DNA of 64,000 nucleotides from Butyrivibrio sp. (GCF_017433805.1 NZ_JAFRGN010000013.1:186001-250000); one strand, 5' to 3'. Positions 42,716 through 52,604 are shown, counted from the stretch's first letter. Numbers and translations are program-made. The notes: a model not told the origin generated them from the letters alone.

Positions 42716-45293
42716 ATGGCTGCATTTGACAGAGTATGTTCCGGAATACCTCAGATGGATCAGGTTTTTGATAATATCCGTCTTGGAGATAATGTTGTCT
42801 GGCGCGTAGATAATCTTGACGAGTTCAAGCTTTTCGTTAAGCCTTATGTACAGCAGGCTATTGCAGATAATAGAAATCTAATATATATAAGATTTGCAGC
42901 TCATGAACCTCTACTTGAGGAGCGGCCTGGTCTTAAGATTGTGAGTGTTGAACTAAACCATAGATTTGAAAACTTCACAGTTGAGATTCACGATATAATC
43001 AGAAAAGAAGGGCGTGATGCCTTCTATGTTTTTGATTGCCTTTCTGAACTACAGACAGCCTGGGCAACAGATCTTATGATGGGTAATTTCTTCCAAGTTA
43101 CCTGTCCATATCTTTTTATTCTAGATACAGTAGCTTTTTTCCCCCTTATAAGAGGGAAGCATTCCTTCCAGGCTATTGCCAAGATAAGAGATACTACACA
43201 GCTCTTTTTGGATGTCTATTCAGATAATAAAATTGTGTATGTAAGGCCTGACAAGATATGGAACAGATACTCAGAGACAATGTTCCTCCCGCAGCTATAT
43301 AATCCTGAAAACGGTGATTTTAAGCCTATCCTCGATGGAGTTATGGCAAGTCATTTCTATCAGGTATTGGGTAAGAGTAGCTCAATGGCTGATACCGACA
43401 ACATGGATAGTTGGGACAGATTTTTTAACCTTACCAAATTGCAGCATGAAGCTGGTCTCGATGTCACAGAGAACTGCAGCCGTATGTGCAACATCATGAT
43501 GACTAGAGATGAGCATCTTAGAAAGATGATAAAAGAGCTCTTTTCACCGGAAGATTATCTGGAAGTAAAAGAAAGAATGATAGGCACCGGAATGATAGGC
43601 GGAAAAGCCTGTGGAATGCTTCTTGCCAGAAAGATTATCGAACATAGAAGGCCTGATATTTATCAGAATATGGAGCCCCATGACTCTTTTTACATTGGAT
43701 CTGACGTTTTCTATACATTTATAAGTAGAAAATCATTTCTGGGATCTCAGAATAAGGCAGAGAACACCAGAGGAATTCTTTACTGTCGCTGATGAGTTTG
43801 CGCAGCATCTATTATATGGCAAGTTTTCAAGAGATATGGAGGAGCAGTTTGTTAAGCTTCTGGAATATTATGGTCAGGATCCTATTATTGTAAGGTCCAG
43901 TTCAATCCTTGAAGACGGTTTTGGAAATGCCTTCGCTGGTAAATATGAATCAGTATTCTGCTCAAATATAGGCAGTATAGAGCAGAGGGTAGAGGAGCTT
44001 GAAAATGCTATAAGGATTGTTTATGCCAGCACCATGAGTAAGTCTGCGCTAGATTATCGTAGCAGGCGCGGCCTTCAGGCAAGGGATGAGCAGATGGCTC
44101 TTTTGGTACAAAGAGTATCAGGTTCTTACTACGATGAGTTCTATATGCCATGTGCAGCTGGAGTTGGTTATTCCTATAGTCCTTACAAATTTATGGAATC
44201 TATTGATCAGTCTGCAGGAATGCTGCGTCTTGTAATGGGACTTGGTACATCAGCTGTTGATCGAACTGAAGGATCATATCCGAGACTAGTGAGTCTTGAT
44301 AAACCCTCAGCAACCACAGCCCGCAATTCTATTGAGAAGCACCAGTATTCACAGCGTAAACTTGAACTTATGAATAGAGCAACAAGGAAGCTTGAAAGAG
44401 TCTCGCTTGATGATGTGAAAAAGTGTATGCCATTTTATTTAAAGAGACTTCTTTTAGAGCATGATACTGACACAGAGAGAATGTTCAGGGATAGAGGAGA
44501 AGATAGGGATATTGAGTTCATTTCATGCCTCGGAATTGTCAAAAAGGATGCTCTAATGACGCAAATGAAAGATATTCTCAGTACTTTGCAGGCTGAATAT
44601 CAGCACCCTGTAGACATAGAAGTTACGCTGAATTTCTCTGAAAATGGAGATTATGTAATAAATCTTTTGCAGTGCAGACCTCTTCAGGTATTTCAGGATG
44701 ATGAAGAGCTCAAGATTCCTGACAACATTGATCCTGCCAACGTTCTTTTTGAATGTAAGAAATCTGCCATGGGACTTTCAAGAGCTGAAAAGCTTGATCT
44801 TATCATTTATGTAGATCCGGTTAAATACTATAGCATGCCATATCAGGACAAGAATCAAGTCGCAATTGCCATAGGCAAAATTAACTGGGAGATGAGAGGA
44901 AAGGGCAAGCATATCCTTCTCATGGTACCTGGAAGAATTGGAACCTCATCACCTGAACTTGGTGTACCAACAGCATTCTCAGATATAAGCGAATTTGATG
45001 CCGTATGCGAAATTGCCAATTCCAAGGTTGGTTATAATCCTGAACTTTCATATGGTAGTCATTTTTTCCAGGATCTTGTTGAATCTGGAATTCTTTATAA
45101 TGCTATATTTGAAAACGATAAGACCATCTGTTTCAACGTAGATGTCTTAAACTCTTTTGACAATAAATTTACCCCCGCTGCACATGGGCTAGAGGGGGTA
45201 AATAGTATTGTACAAGCTTATGACATCTCAAAGGATAATATATACATTTATCATGATATGAAGAATGAACGCACGCTGTGTGCAAGGGTGTGA
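42716..45293 (+). pseudogene. PEP/pyruvate-binding domain protein gene with a +1 frameshift
   Basis: The two open frames 42716-43792 and 43836-45293 are parts of one gene of about 859 codons. Reading frame 2 to ATA at 43721-43723, skipping A43724, then frame 3 gives a continuous protein (TFI then VENHFWDLR, leading into FFTVADEF). So one inserted base breaks it. Residues about 1-210 look like a KaiC/RecA-like fold lacking Walker A. Residues about 290-670 are the PPDK N-terminal ATP-grasp domain (PIIVRSSSILEDGFGNAFAG and LLQCRPLQ). No phosphohistidine swivel domain is seen. A sequencing error or true mutation are both possible; the ATG at 43836 could start a shorter product. AAAGGAGC precedes the first ATG. 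Confidence 0.8.
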
Positions 45294-45296
45294 GTA

Positions 45297-47021
45297 TCAG
45301 ATTTTAGCAAAAATAGCTGTTTCATCATCAAGTTCACTTGCAATGCGCTGATTTTCGTCCATTCTCTTAGTGATGTTATCCATGTCGCCAACAAGAGTCT
45401 GAGTACTTTCAGCTGCAGAAGATACTCCCTTAACGCCTTCATCTATAGCGGTTGTAATACTACTGATAGATTCAGCAATTTCATCGAATGTGCTCTTAAA
45501 GCCTTCTGTCTTATCGGTAAAATCAGCCATGACAGATTCGATATAATCGGCGTTTTCTCTATATTTAACACCATCTTCTACAAATTTAGAGAATTCTGGC
45601 AAGATAGAATCCTTCATATAAGATACCAGATCGTTAGCACTATCAGAAAGATTGTGAACTGCACTTACAACAACTGAATTTATCTTCTGGATATTTCCGG
45701 CAGTCTGGCGGCTGTTCTCTGCAAGACTTCCGATTTCTCCAGCAACAACAGCAAAACCTTTTCCAGCTTCACCAGCTCTGGCAGCCTCGATAGAAGCATT
45801 GAGAGACAGGAGATTAGTCTGACTGGCAATACTCATGATCTCGTCTGTAAGAGAGTTTACCTGGTCAACACTTTGGCTATCAGTAATCGCCTGATTAAGA
45901 GCAGTCAGGATCTCATCAACCTTGGCATTTGTCTCATCCATATTCGTTCTGGCATTCTGCTCCATGGTGTCAGCATGCTCTTTCATAGACTTAGAATAAT
46001 CATTTATCTTACGACTCTTTTCAGCCATTTCATCTACTTCAGCTCGAACAGTTTCTGTATTACTGTTAATAGCAGATGCGTTATTAGCTACTTCTTGCAT
46101 TGTAGCAGACAATTCTTCTGTAAGAGCAGAGAGATCTGAGGCACTACTGTTAGAAGTTTGAACACTGCCAAGAACATCACTTACAACCTTATCCATTGCA
46201 GCTGAATTACTTGTGATAGTAGTGAAGATATTCTGCAAAAGCTCGATGAAAGCGTTGATTCCCTGAGTAAGAGTACCAATTTCATCATGTGAACTAACAG
46301 TAACTCTTTTGGTCAGATCACCCTCACGTCTATTTATTCCATCTATAATATCTCTAAGTTCTGCTTCTGCATTGATAACAGGTCTTATAACATGTCTTGC
46401 TACCATGAATATTGCGATAATAAGAGCTACTATACTTATAAAGATAACGATAAATCCTGATACTACAGACATAGTAAAACCTGCATTGAGGAGCTGTCTT
46501 TCATTTGCAGCGTTATTTTCAAAAACTGCAATAATATCATTAATATCATTATTTAGCTGTTTAGAACTGTCAGCCACAAGGCCATTGGCTGTTGCATAGG
46601 CATCTTTAGTTTTTTGGTTAGCACTTTGAGCTAAAAGAACCATAATAGAGTCTTTAAAACCCTGATAATCACTAACCATCTTTTCATAGCTTGAAGCTGA
46701 ATCAGAAGTAACATATTTCTGATAATCAGCAATATAATCATCGAGAAGTTTTTCCTGCTCATCAATGTCTGTAATTACTTTCGTCATTGTCTCAAAATCG
46801 GTTGCTACGATATGAGAGAGTGCGAGAGTATGGACATTTTTGGTAGTCTGTCCGATCGCATCAAGCTCTGTAATGGCATTCAGATATTCGTCTGCAATAG
46901 TTGATGCTGTCGAATTAACTTTTCCCAGATTAGATAGCGCCATTATATTTGAAAATATACAAATTACAAAAAGAAGAAGAACCGGAAACAAAATTTTTGC
47001 TCTTATACTTGTCTTTTTCAT
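45297..47021 (-). CDS. Methyl-accepting chemotaxis protein
   Basis: A 574-residue chemoreceptor. One N-terminal membrane helix, a four-helix-bundle sensor (about 30-190), a second helix (about 190-212), HAMP, and the long signalling coiled coil follow in order. The hairpin tip that binds CheA/CheW is intact ([42 protein letters not shown]). No C-terminal CheR-binding peptide is visible. AGGAGG precedes the ATG. It lies 16 bases after a binding-protein gene, so that protein may be its ligand source. Its 3' end is 3 bases from the convergent PEP-binding gene, with no terminator. Confidence 0.93.
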   Translation of the reverse strand: MKKTSIRAKILFPVLLLFVICIFSNIMALSNLGKVNSTASTIADEYLNAITELDAIGQTTKNVHTLALSHIVATDFETMTKVITDIDEQEKLLDDYIADYQKYVTSDSASSYEKMVSDYQGFKDSIMVLLAQSANQKTKDAYATANGLVADSSKQLNNDINDIIAVFENNAANERQLLNAGFTMSVVSGFIVIFISIVALIIAIFMVARHVIRPVINAEAELRDIIDGINRREGDLTKRVTVSSHDEIGTLTQGINAFIELLQNIFTTITSNSAAMDKVVSDVLGSVQTSNSSASDLSALTEELSATMQEVANNASAINSNTETVRAEVDEMAEKSRKINDYSKSMKEHADTMEQNARTNMDETNAKVDEILTALNQAITDSQSVDQVNSLTDEIMSIASQTNLLSLNASIEAARAGEAGKGFAVVAGEIGSLAENSRQTAGNIQKINSVVVSAVHNLSDSANDLVSYMKDSILPEFSKFVEDGVKYRENADYIESVMADFTDKTEGFKSTFDEIAESISSITTAIDEGVKGVSSAAESTQTLVGDMDNITKRMDENQRIASELDDETAIFAKI

Positions 47022-47037
47022 TGCTTCGACCTCCTAC

Positions 47038-48510
47038 TCATTTATTCTCACTAGAGCCAGAACTTGCTTCTGTTGCAGATTCTTCACTTGATATTTCTTC
47101 CGATGATGCATCGGATGATGCTTCAGTACTTTCTTGTGAGGATGCTTCAGTAGAGGCGTCAGAAGCTGCCTCTTCAGTTGATGATGCTTCTGTTGCAGCT
47201 TCAGATACTGCTTCAGTTACTTCTGCGCCTTCCGCATCTCCGGTAGATTCTTCTCCAGTAATTGCAGTTACCATTTCATTAAGAAGAGCTTGAAGATTTT
47301 TTCCAGATGGATTTCCTTCATACATAGCTGTGCCAAAAGTAGTTGCTGCATCCCAATATGTTCCGCCTACACGCTGTAGACTAGAGAAAGGAGCCTGTTC
47401 CTGAAGCGCCTTAATGGCTTTAGAGTTACCTACTTCGCCAGATGATGAAGCATTAGAATTAGAAGGTCCCTGACCTCTCAATGTAAATCTAAGCGTCTGA
47501 TTCTGCTCATTTGTCATCCAATCTGCAAATTTTGCTGCCCAAGCAGCATTAGGTGAGTAAGAGTTAACGCCTACAAGCTTATAGCCTGCATAACTTGACA
47601 TTTGAAGCTCTTGTCCGGCTACATTATATGTAGGAAGCTTGGAAGCAGCATAATCATCACCCCAAGCCTCTTTAATTGCATTTTCGTCCCAAACACCACT
47701 TACACCTGCTACAAACGTACCATCAGCAGCACCTGCAGGAAAACCGGCATTACTTGTTGCTGCAAAAGCTGGATTTGTACCTATACGCATCATCGCCTCT
47801 GCAACATCTACGCCTTTTATATCTGTATAGTTGGCATTCCAATTACAATAAGTAGAGATTCCATCATCATTAAGGCCAATTTCCATATCTGTATTACCAA
47901 AGAAAGAGTACATATACCAGCCAGATGTCATTTCCATAAATACCTGCTTGCCACATTTGTTTGCTGCAGCAAGAAGTCCATCCATGGTTTGAACATCCTC
48001 ATCAGATATATATTTATGGTTATAGAAAAGGAAATACCCATTATCTGCTGTCAGTGGATATGCGTACAAAACGCCATTTACAGAAGCTGCTTCGCTTGAA
48101 GCCGCAAGATTTCTTGAGGATATTTCTGAATCGTTTGGAACTTTCTTAAGTACACCTGAAGCCACAAGAGCCATTAACTGATCATCTGCAAAAGTGAATA
48201 CATCTGGAGCATTCAGTACATCGCCTAAAATATCATCTTTACAATTTGCTTCACTGTGTGGTTCAAATGTAATATTAAAGTTGGCTTGCCCAGCATATTC
48301 TGCAGTAAAGCTACTGATAATCTGCGAAATCAGATCTGCGTCCTCATCAGCGCCCCATACCATCAGGTTTACATTTCCAGATGGAAGTACATCGGCAGAG
48401 TCTTCCTGTACAGGTTCAGCGGGAGAAGTATTATTATCATGCCCACAACCTGTTATAGCAAAAACAAATAATACTGAAATCATTATCAATGCAAGTATTT
48501 TCTTACACAT
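47038..48510 (-). CDS. Extracellular solute-binding lipoprotein with acidic Ser/Ala/Glu tail
   Basis: A 490-residue sugar-type (SBP_bac_1) binding protein. The signal ends in a lipobox (FAITGC), so it is lipid-anchored. The fold runs from about residue 45 to 410. The last ~75 residues are a low-complexity tail made of Ser, Ala, Glu and Thr (SSTEEAASDAS type repeats). No ABC permease or ATPase is next to it; instead it is followed by the chemoreceptor gene. This suggests binding-protein-mediated chemotaxis or sharing of a transporter encoded elsewhere. GGAGG precedes the ATG. Confidence 0.88.
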   Translation of the reverse strand: MCKKILALIMISVLFVFAITGCGHDNNTSPAEPVQEDSADVLPSGNVNLMVWGADEDADLISQIISSFTAEYAGQANFNITFEPHSEANCKDDILGDVLNAPDVFTFADDQLMALVASGVLKKVPNDSEISSRNLAASSEAASVNGVLYAYPLTADNGYFLFYNHKYISDEDVQTMDGLLAAANKCGKQVFMEMTSGWYMYSFFGNTDMEIGLNDDGISTYCNWNANYTDIKGVDVAEAMMRIGTNPAFAATSNAGFPAGAADGTFVAGVSGVWDENAIKEAWGDDYAASKLPTYNVAGQELQMSSYAGYKLVGVNSYSPNAAWAAKFADWMTNEQNQTLRFTLRGQGPSNSNASSSGEVGNSKAIKALQEQAPFSSLQRVGGTYWDAATTFGTAMYEGNPSGKNLQALLNEMVTAITGEESTGDAEGAEVTEAVSEAATEASSTEEAASDASTEASSQESTEASSDASSEEISSEESATEASSGSSENK

Positions 48511-48540
48511 AAAAGCCTCCTTGTTATCGATTGTAAGAAC

Positions 48541-48568
48541 AGAATAGCACTTGATATCAGCAAATCAA
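48541..48568 (-). promoter_or_regulatory. Candidate promoter of the SBP-MCP operon
   Basis: Minus strand: TTGATT, 16-base spacer, TATTCT. The match is moderate. Confidence 0.4.
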
Positions 48569-48643
48569 TATTTCGCGCAATTATTTAGCAACATTTAATA
48601 TATTTTCATTTTTCTTAATTTAAAGTACCTTTTTATTGAATGT

Positions 48644-48652
48644 TGTTATAAT
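48644..48652 (+). promoter_or_regulatory. Extended -10 promoter (TGTTATAAT)
   Basis: A consensus TATAAT preceded by TG at the extended position, 42 bases before the fusion-protein gene. No good -35 is seen at 17 bases, as is common for extended -10 promoters. Confidence 0.55.
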
Positions 48653-48694
48653 ATCTGTATATGAAAAAAGCTTATTTCGGAGGACATCAGGGAT

Positions 48695-50050
48695 ATGACA
48701 TATCGACTTATAGCATTATTCTTTTTGGCTGTTTTCTATATTATCTATTATTCCAAATTACTCATTCAGAAAAAGAAAGGCATAGTAACTAATCAGATAG
48801 CAAAAGGCCGTGATCATGATACAACGTACTATATAGAGCGTGTTCTAGGCGTTTCAACAATTGCCATAGTTATTGCCGAAATACTCTCAATAGCAGTGGG
48901 AACAGCACAGCTGCCACTTATATGGCGCGTTTTTGGTATGTATTTTGCATTCCTCGGCAATCTTGTGTTCTTGCTAGCTGTCATTACCATGCGAGATAGC
49001 TGGAGAGCAGGAGTAGCAAAAGAGGAAAAGAGAGATCTCGTTAGCGAAGGAATCTACAAATATTCCAGAAATCCTGCATTTCTTGGCTTTGACATGGTTT
49101 ATATTGGAATTCTCCTTATGTTCTTTAATCCAATCCTACTGATAGTTACTGTATTAGCTATTGTTATACTTCATCTACAGATTCTTCAGGAAGAAGAGTA
49201 CTTATTAAAAGAGCATGGTGAAGAGTATAGGAAATATAAAGAAAATACCTGTAGATATGCCGGCTATGGAAAACCAACACCATCCAAAATAATCATGTAC
49301 ATTTTCTTTTCTCTAGGCATTTTCTCAGTACTTTATTACTTTACATGCATTTCTTATGGCGGAGGCCCAAAACTTTCCTGGTCATGGCTATGGATACTTA
49401 TAGCAGCTTTTTCTTTTTTCAGGGTATTCATGCTAAAAAGAAAAATCGACGGCAGAGAGCTATTCATATTGCCATCAGTTCTGGTTTGGATATATAGAGT
49501 GATATTTATAGCTATATTAAGTTTTTTTATCATTACAGAGGCTCGCATAATCGGAGCAATGACAGCTATACCAGAAAAAGATCTGGACTATATCATTGTC
49601 CTTGGTGCAGGTCTCAATGGAACAGAGCCATCCAATCCATATAAAGTAAGGATTCAAAAAGCAGCAGAATATTTAAAAGAGAATGAGAGAACTATAGTAG
49701 TAGCTTCAGGAGGTCAGGGCAAATACGAATCCATCAGTGAATCAGAATGTGCTCGCAGAAAGCTCACAGAAGTATATGGTATATCCAATGACAGAATACT
49801 TCTAGAGGATAAATCCTCCGATACAGAAGAGAACCTAAAATTCAGCCTTGAAATAATCGGCGAACCATCGGCACGTGTAGGAATTGTTACAAATGGATTC
49901 CATGAACTACGTGCCATGTCTATAGCAAAAGAAGTAGGATATGAAAATGTATCATCAGTTCCTGCTAAAACCTTGATGCCTGTGGGTATTCACTATACTG
50001 TAAGAGAATTTTTTGGAATGGTGGAGTATTACCTTAAATACATAATTTAA
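48695..50050 (+). CDS. Fusion: ICMT/PEMT-like membrane methyltransferase and DUF218 (YdcF/SanA) domain
   Basis: A 451-residue membrane protein. Residues 1-195 have four or five helices and the isoprenylcysteine/phospholipid methyltransferase signature (GIYKYSRNPAFLGF, then EEEYLLKEHGEEYRKY with its conserved Glu). Two or three more helices follow. Residues about 305-451 are a DUF218 domain (YIIVLGAGLNG, VVASGGQGKYESISE, RILLEDKSSDTEENLKFS), known from YdcF, SanA and ElyC, which are tied to envelope maintenance. The two units may act on the same lipid or wall precursor (inference). Its stop overlaps the convergent gene's stop. Confidence 0.8.
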   Translation: MTYRLIALFFLAVFYIIYYSKLLIQKKKGIVTNQIAKGRDHDTTYYIERVLGVSTIAIVIAEILSIAVGTAQLPLIWRVFGMYFAFLGNLVFLLAVITMRDSWRAGVAKEEKRDLVSEGIYKYSRNPAFLGFDMVYIGILLMFFNPILLIVTVLAIVILHLQILQEEEYLLKEHGEEYRKYKENTCRYAGYGKPTPSKIIMYIFFSLGIFSVLYYFTCISYGGGPKLSWSWLWILIAAFSFFRVFMLKRKIDGRELFILPSVLVWIYRVIFIAILSFFIITEARIIGAMTAIPEKDLDYIIVLGAGLNGTEPSNPYKVRIQKAAEYLKENERTIVVASGGQGKYESISESECARRKLTEVYGISNDRILLEDKSSDTEENLKFSLEIIGEPSARVGIVTNGFHELRAMSIAKEVGYENVSSVPAKTLMPVGIHYTVREFFGMVEYYLKYII

Positions 50051-50958
50051 GCTGCAAGCTCCAGTAATCTGACTCTGTACAAAAAGTTTTTGACTATTTC
50101 TTCATAACGATCTGCATCCGCCAGGATGTTACGGGTATGATCTGCACCCTTAAATATATGCATCTCAGTATAGCCATTAGTCGCACTCTTAAGTTCCATA
50201 GTATCATCTACAGGAACAACACAGTCGCTGTCGCCTTGAATAAAGCAAATCGGAACTTTATTTCCGCTAAGGCTGTCCTTTGTAAAAATCTTTTTATAAG
50301 AAAATCCAAACATATGCTTAAAAAAGATTGCTGCTGGATCAAAATGAGCCAGTGATACATGTCCTATCTGCTCAACAAGCTTGCAAATAAGTGAATAAAG
50401 TGAATTATAGCAGCTATCAGCGATAACAAAGGATATATGAGGATGATACTTGAGAGCAGTAAGAGCAGTTACACCGCCAAGACATTCACCATGAACACCA
50501 ATTTTGATATCATCACCAAAACGCTTAATAGTATCATCAATTACACAGAGGAGATCCTTACTTTCCTTGATTCCCCATGTTGATGGAGCCTTTTTATTAT
50601 CACCATGTCCACGAAGATCGAAGAGGATACCGTTATAGCCCATTTTTCTGAATATGTTAAAATATTTAATTCCACCAATTCTGCAATAAGTCGATGAATG
50701 AACTAAGATAACAAATTTTTTGGAAGGAGCGGCTGATGGGATATAAGTAGTATGAAGTTCATAACCATCAAATGATTTTATTATGTATTCTTCACTTTTC
50801 CAATTCTTATAACCATCAAGAAAATGTCTGCGATTTTCTTTCTGATATGCCTTTTTGGGATCGATACATTTAACAAGACCAAGTGATCTTGCAATGAATG
50901 CGCATGCTAAAAAGTATAAAACTACAGCGACCATTACATTTACAATTACAAATACCAT
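50047..50958 (-). CDS. Membrane-anchored alpha/beta hydrolase with Cys at the nucleophile site
   Basis: About 303 residues. A hydrophobic N-terminal helix (residues 1-25) is followed by an alpha/beta hydrolase fold. The nucleophile elbow reads HGECLGG (Cys codon 50482-50484) where most relatives have GESMG. The acid is in GDSDCVVPV and the His in GADHTRN. Cys nucleophiles are known in dienelactone hydrolases (GYCLG). The start at 50958 is chosen because AAAGGA precedes it; the frame is open further up to a TTG at 51057 without a ribosome site. Substrate is unknown. Confidence 0.78.
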   Translation of the reverse strand: MVFVIVNVMVAVVLYFLACAFIARSLGLVKCIDPKKAYQKENRRHFLDGYKNWKSEEYIIKSFDGYELHTTYIPSAAPSKKFVILVHSSTYCRIGGIKYFNIFRKMGYNGILFDLRGHGDNKKAPSTWGIKESKDLLCVIDDTIKRFGDDIKIGVHGECLGGVTALTALKYHPHISFVIADSCYNSLYSLICKLVEQIGHVSLAHFDPAAIFFKHMFGFSYKKIFTKDSLSGNKVPICFIQGDSDCVVPVDDTMELKSATNGYTEMHIFKGADHTRNILADADRYEEIVKNFLYRVRLLELAA

Positions 50959-51084
50959 ATAACGTTTATTTCCTTTAAAAAACTTTTTACTTTTTCCCCG
51001 ACAAAAGATAATAGCACTAAATGAAAAAAATGCAAATAGATATTTAACTATTCGCAAAACACATGTTTAACGAATAGTACATAT

Positions 51085-51126
51085 ATAAAAATAAGGCGTA
51101 GGAACAAGCTTTTTGCTCCTACGCTT
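51085..51126 (-). terminator. Minus-strand intrinsic terminator
   Basis: On the minus strand the stem AAGCGTAGGAGCAA / TTGTTCCTACGCCTT (with one mismatch and a bulge) is followed by ATTTTTATAT. It ends the transcript of the gene at 51146-51631 ahead of the hydrolase gene. Confidence 0.8.
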
Positions 51127-51145
51127 AATCTTTGGAATTATTTAG

Positions 51146-51631
51146 TTATCTAAGCTTAGCATTTAGTTTCTCGATTGCATCCTCATGTCTCTGGATTGCA
51201 AATGTAGCTGATTTAATCTTGAGCTCTGTGTTCATTCGTTTCTTGTGAATCTCGTTACTCTTAACGTAATAATCGTAAACAGCTTCATCATCAACTTCCA
51301 GGAATTTATCAGCAATACATCCTGGCAGAACAAATTTCTTAACAACATCCTTGAATTTTACTTCAATATATTTGCCATCCTGAGTTACAACCTGGCCATC
51401 GCCAAATTTCTTGTGTGTAACCTTCATTTTAAGCGCAGATCTATCACCAAGAGCTGTTTCTTCTTTATCAAGATCGCTTAAGGCAGCTGTAAGATCTTCC
51501 TGTTCCTTTTTGAGCTCCTCAATCTTATTAGCGTTTTCTTCGAGCATTTCCTTAGTCTTTTTAGTTGGCTTTTTCTTATTATCAGTATTTTTTACTTCGA
51601 GTTCTTCTTCGTTATCCATACTAAGGCCCAT
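51146..51631 (-). CDS. Small coiled-coil protein with a Tudor/SH3-like domain
   Basis: A 161-residue soluble protein I do not recognise by name. Residues about 25-60 form a charged coiled coil. Residues about 67-100 (VTHKKFGDGQVVTQDGKYIEVKF) resemble the small Tudor/KOW-like barrel found at the C-terminus of UvrD/PcrA helicases, which contacts RNA polymerase. The end is helical and basic. AAGGAGA precedes the ATG, and it has its own promoter and terminator. Binding to RNA polymerase or nucleic acid is inference from the barrel. Confidence 0.6.
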   Translation of the reverse strand: MGLSMDNEEELEVKNTDNKKKPTKKTKEMLEENANKIEELKKEQEDLTAALSDLDKEETALGDRSALKMKVTHKKFGDGQVVTQDGKYIEVKFKDVVKKFVLPGCIADKFLEVDDEAVYDYYVKSNEIHKKRMNTELKIKSATFAIQRHEDAIEKLNAKLR

Positions 51632-51685
51632 AAGTTATAGTCTCCTTGTCAAAAAACATAAAGAAATTATCGGCTTATCAATAAT

Positions 51686-51714
51686 ATTTTATCGTATTTT
51701 TTCTTAAAAAACAA
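51686..51714 (-). promoter_or_regulatory. Promoter of the small coiled-coil gene
   Basis: Minus strand: TTGTTT, 17-base spacer, TAAAAT. Confidence 0.6.
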
Positions 51715-51731
51715 GTTAACTATAGGCCCTA

Positions 51732-51752
51732 AAAGCCGCATAAATAGGCTTT
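51732..51752 (-). terminator. Weak hairpin after the deacetylase gene
   Basis: Minus strand stem AAAGCC / GGCTTT with a nine-base loop and a short TT-A tail. Probably a weak terminator of the ligA-metA-deacetylase transcript. Confidence 0.4.
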
Positions 51753-51769
51753 ATATACTTAAATATTTA

Positions 51770-52600
51770 TTAAATTTCTGTATATTTGCCAGGTAATAAC
51801 TCAACTGGCTTTTTGTCGACTTCGATCCATACACTCATGGCGCTAGGATTATAAGCAAAGGTACCATCAACAGAAACCTGGATTCGCTTGGAAGCCTCGG
51901 TATAATCTACAATATCAATGTTGGTCGCATACCAGATGTCATCATGACCGGCCATTTTAGGAGCAAATTTCTCGATAATTTCCCAGTTATTATCCCTGTC
52001 AAACTCATAGCTATGTCCCCAAACATAGAACATATACATATACTGAGTCTTATGGAGATTGATAAATTCATCACCAAGTCTGTCAAGATTAGGATCAGCA
52101 TGACGACAAGTTGGATTCCATCTGAGGAAATCAGAAGGAAGGTCAAAGCTCAGAGTCTGGTTAACTGTTCTGGCATGAACAATTCCGCAGCTCTTGAATA
52201 CGTCAACAACCTGATCATCAAAAGAACCGTTAGGGTAAGCCATTCCTCTGATGGTCTTCCCCATAATCTTCTCTAGTACTCTTCTATCCTCAAGAACCTG
52301 CTGCGCTATCTGCTCCTTGGGACATCTTGCAATAGTAGGATGCGTAAAGGTATGACATGCCACTTCATGTCCCTTATACACTTCAGGATATTCTGACATA
52401 GGGATTCTTTCCTGCCATGGCTCGGTAAAAGAATTACCTTCAAGTCCCGCATTCAGATTAAAGGTTCCCTTAAGACCATATTCATTAAAAAGAGCTACAA
52501 GTCTTCTGTCAGGAATCTTTCCATCATCATAGCTGAAGGTCAGAACCTTATGTTTGCCTCCTGGGAAGGCTGTATAAATATTTCTAAGCTTTTTATCCAT
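51770..52600 (-). CDS. Polysaccharide deacetylase family protein
   Basis: A 276-residue NodB-type deacetylase. The first motif reads FSYDDGKIPD (TFDDG in most relatives, with both Asp kept) and the second HEVACHTFTHP, giving the usual Asp-His-His metal site. There is no signal peptide or membrane helix, so it is predicted to be cytoplasmic, unlike chitin or peptidoglycan deacetylases. A small-molecule or sugar amide substrate is likely. It starts 4 bases after metA. Confidence 0.85.
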   Translation of the reverse strand: MDKKLRNIYTAFPGGKHKVLTFSYDDGKIPDRRLVALFNEYGLKGTFNLNAGLEGNSFTEPWQERIPMSEYPEVYKGHEVACHTFTHPTIARCPKEQIAQQVLEDRRVLEKIMGKTIRGMAYPNGSFDDQVVDVFKSCGIVHARTVNQTLSFDLPSDFLRWNPTCRHADPNLDRLGDEFINLHKTQYMYMFYVWGHSYEFDRDNNWEIIEKFAPKMAGHDDIWYATNIDIVDYTEASKRIQVSVDGTFAYNPSAMSVWIEVDKKPVELLPGKYTEI

Positions 52601-52604
52601 GCGA

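Noticed and set aside
43718-43730. Programmed frameshift in the PEP/pyruvate-binding gene
   Set aside because: There is no slippery heptamer, no stop codon at the shift point and no stimulatory stem, so a mutation or sequencing error is simpler.
47041-47293. Plus-strand open frames rich in Ser/Asp opposite the binding-protein tail
   Set aside because: They mirror the low-complexity Ser/Ala/Glu tail on the other strand and have no independent signals.
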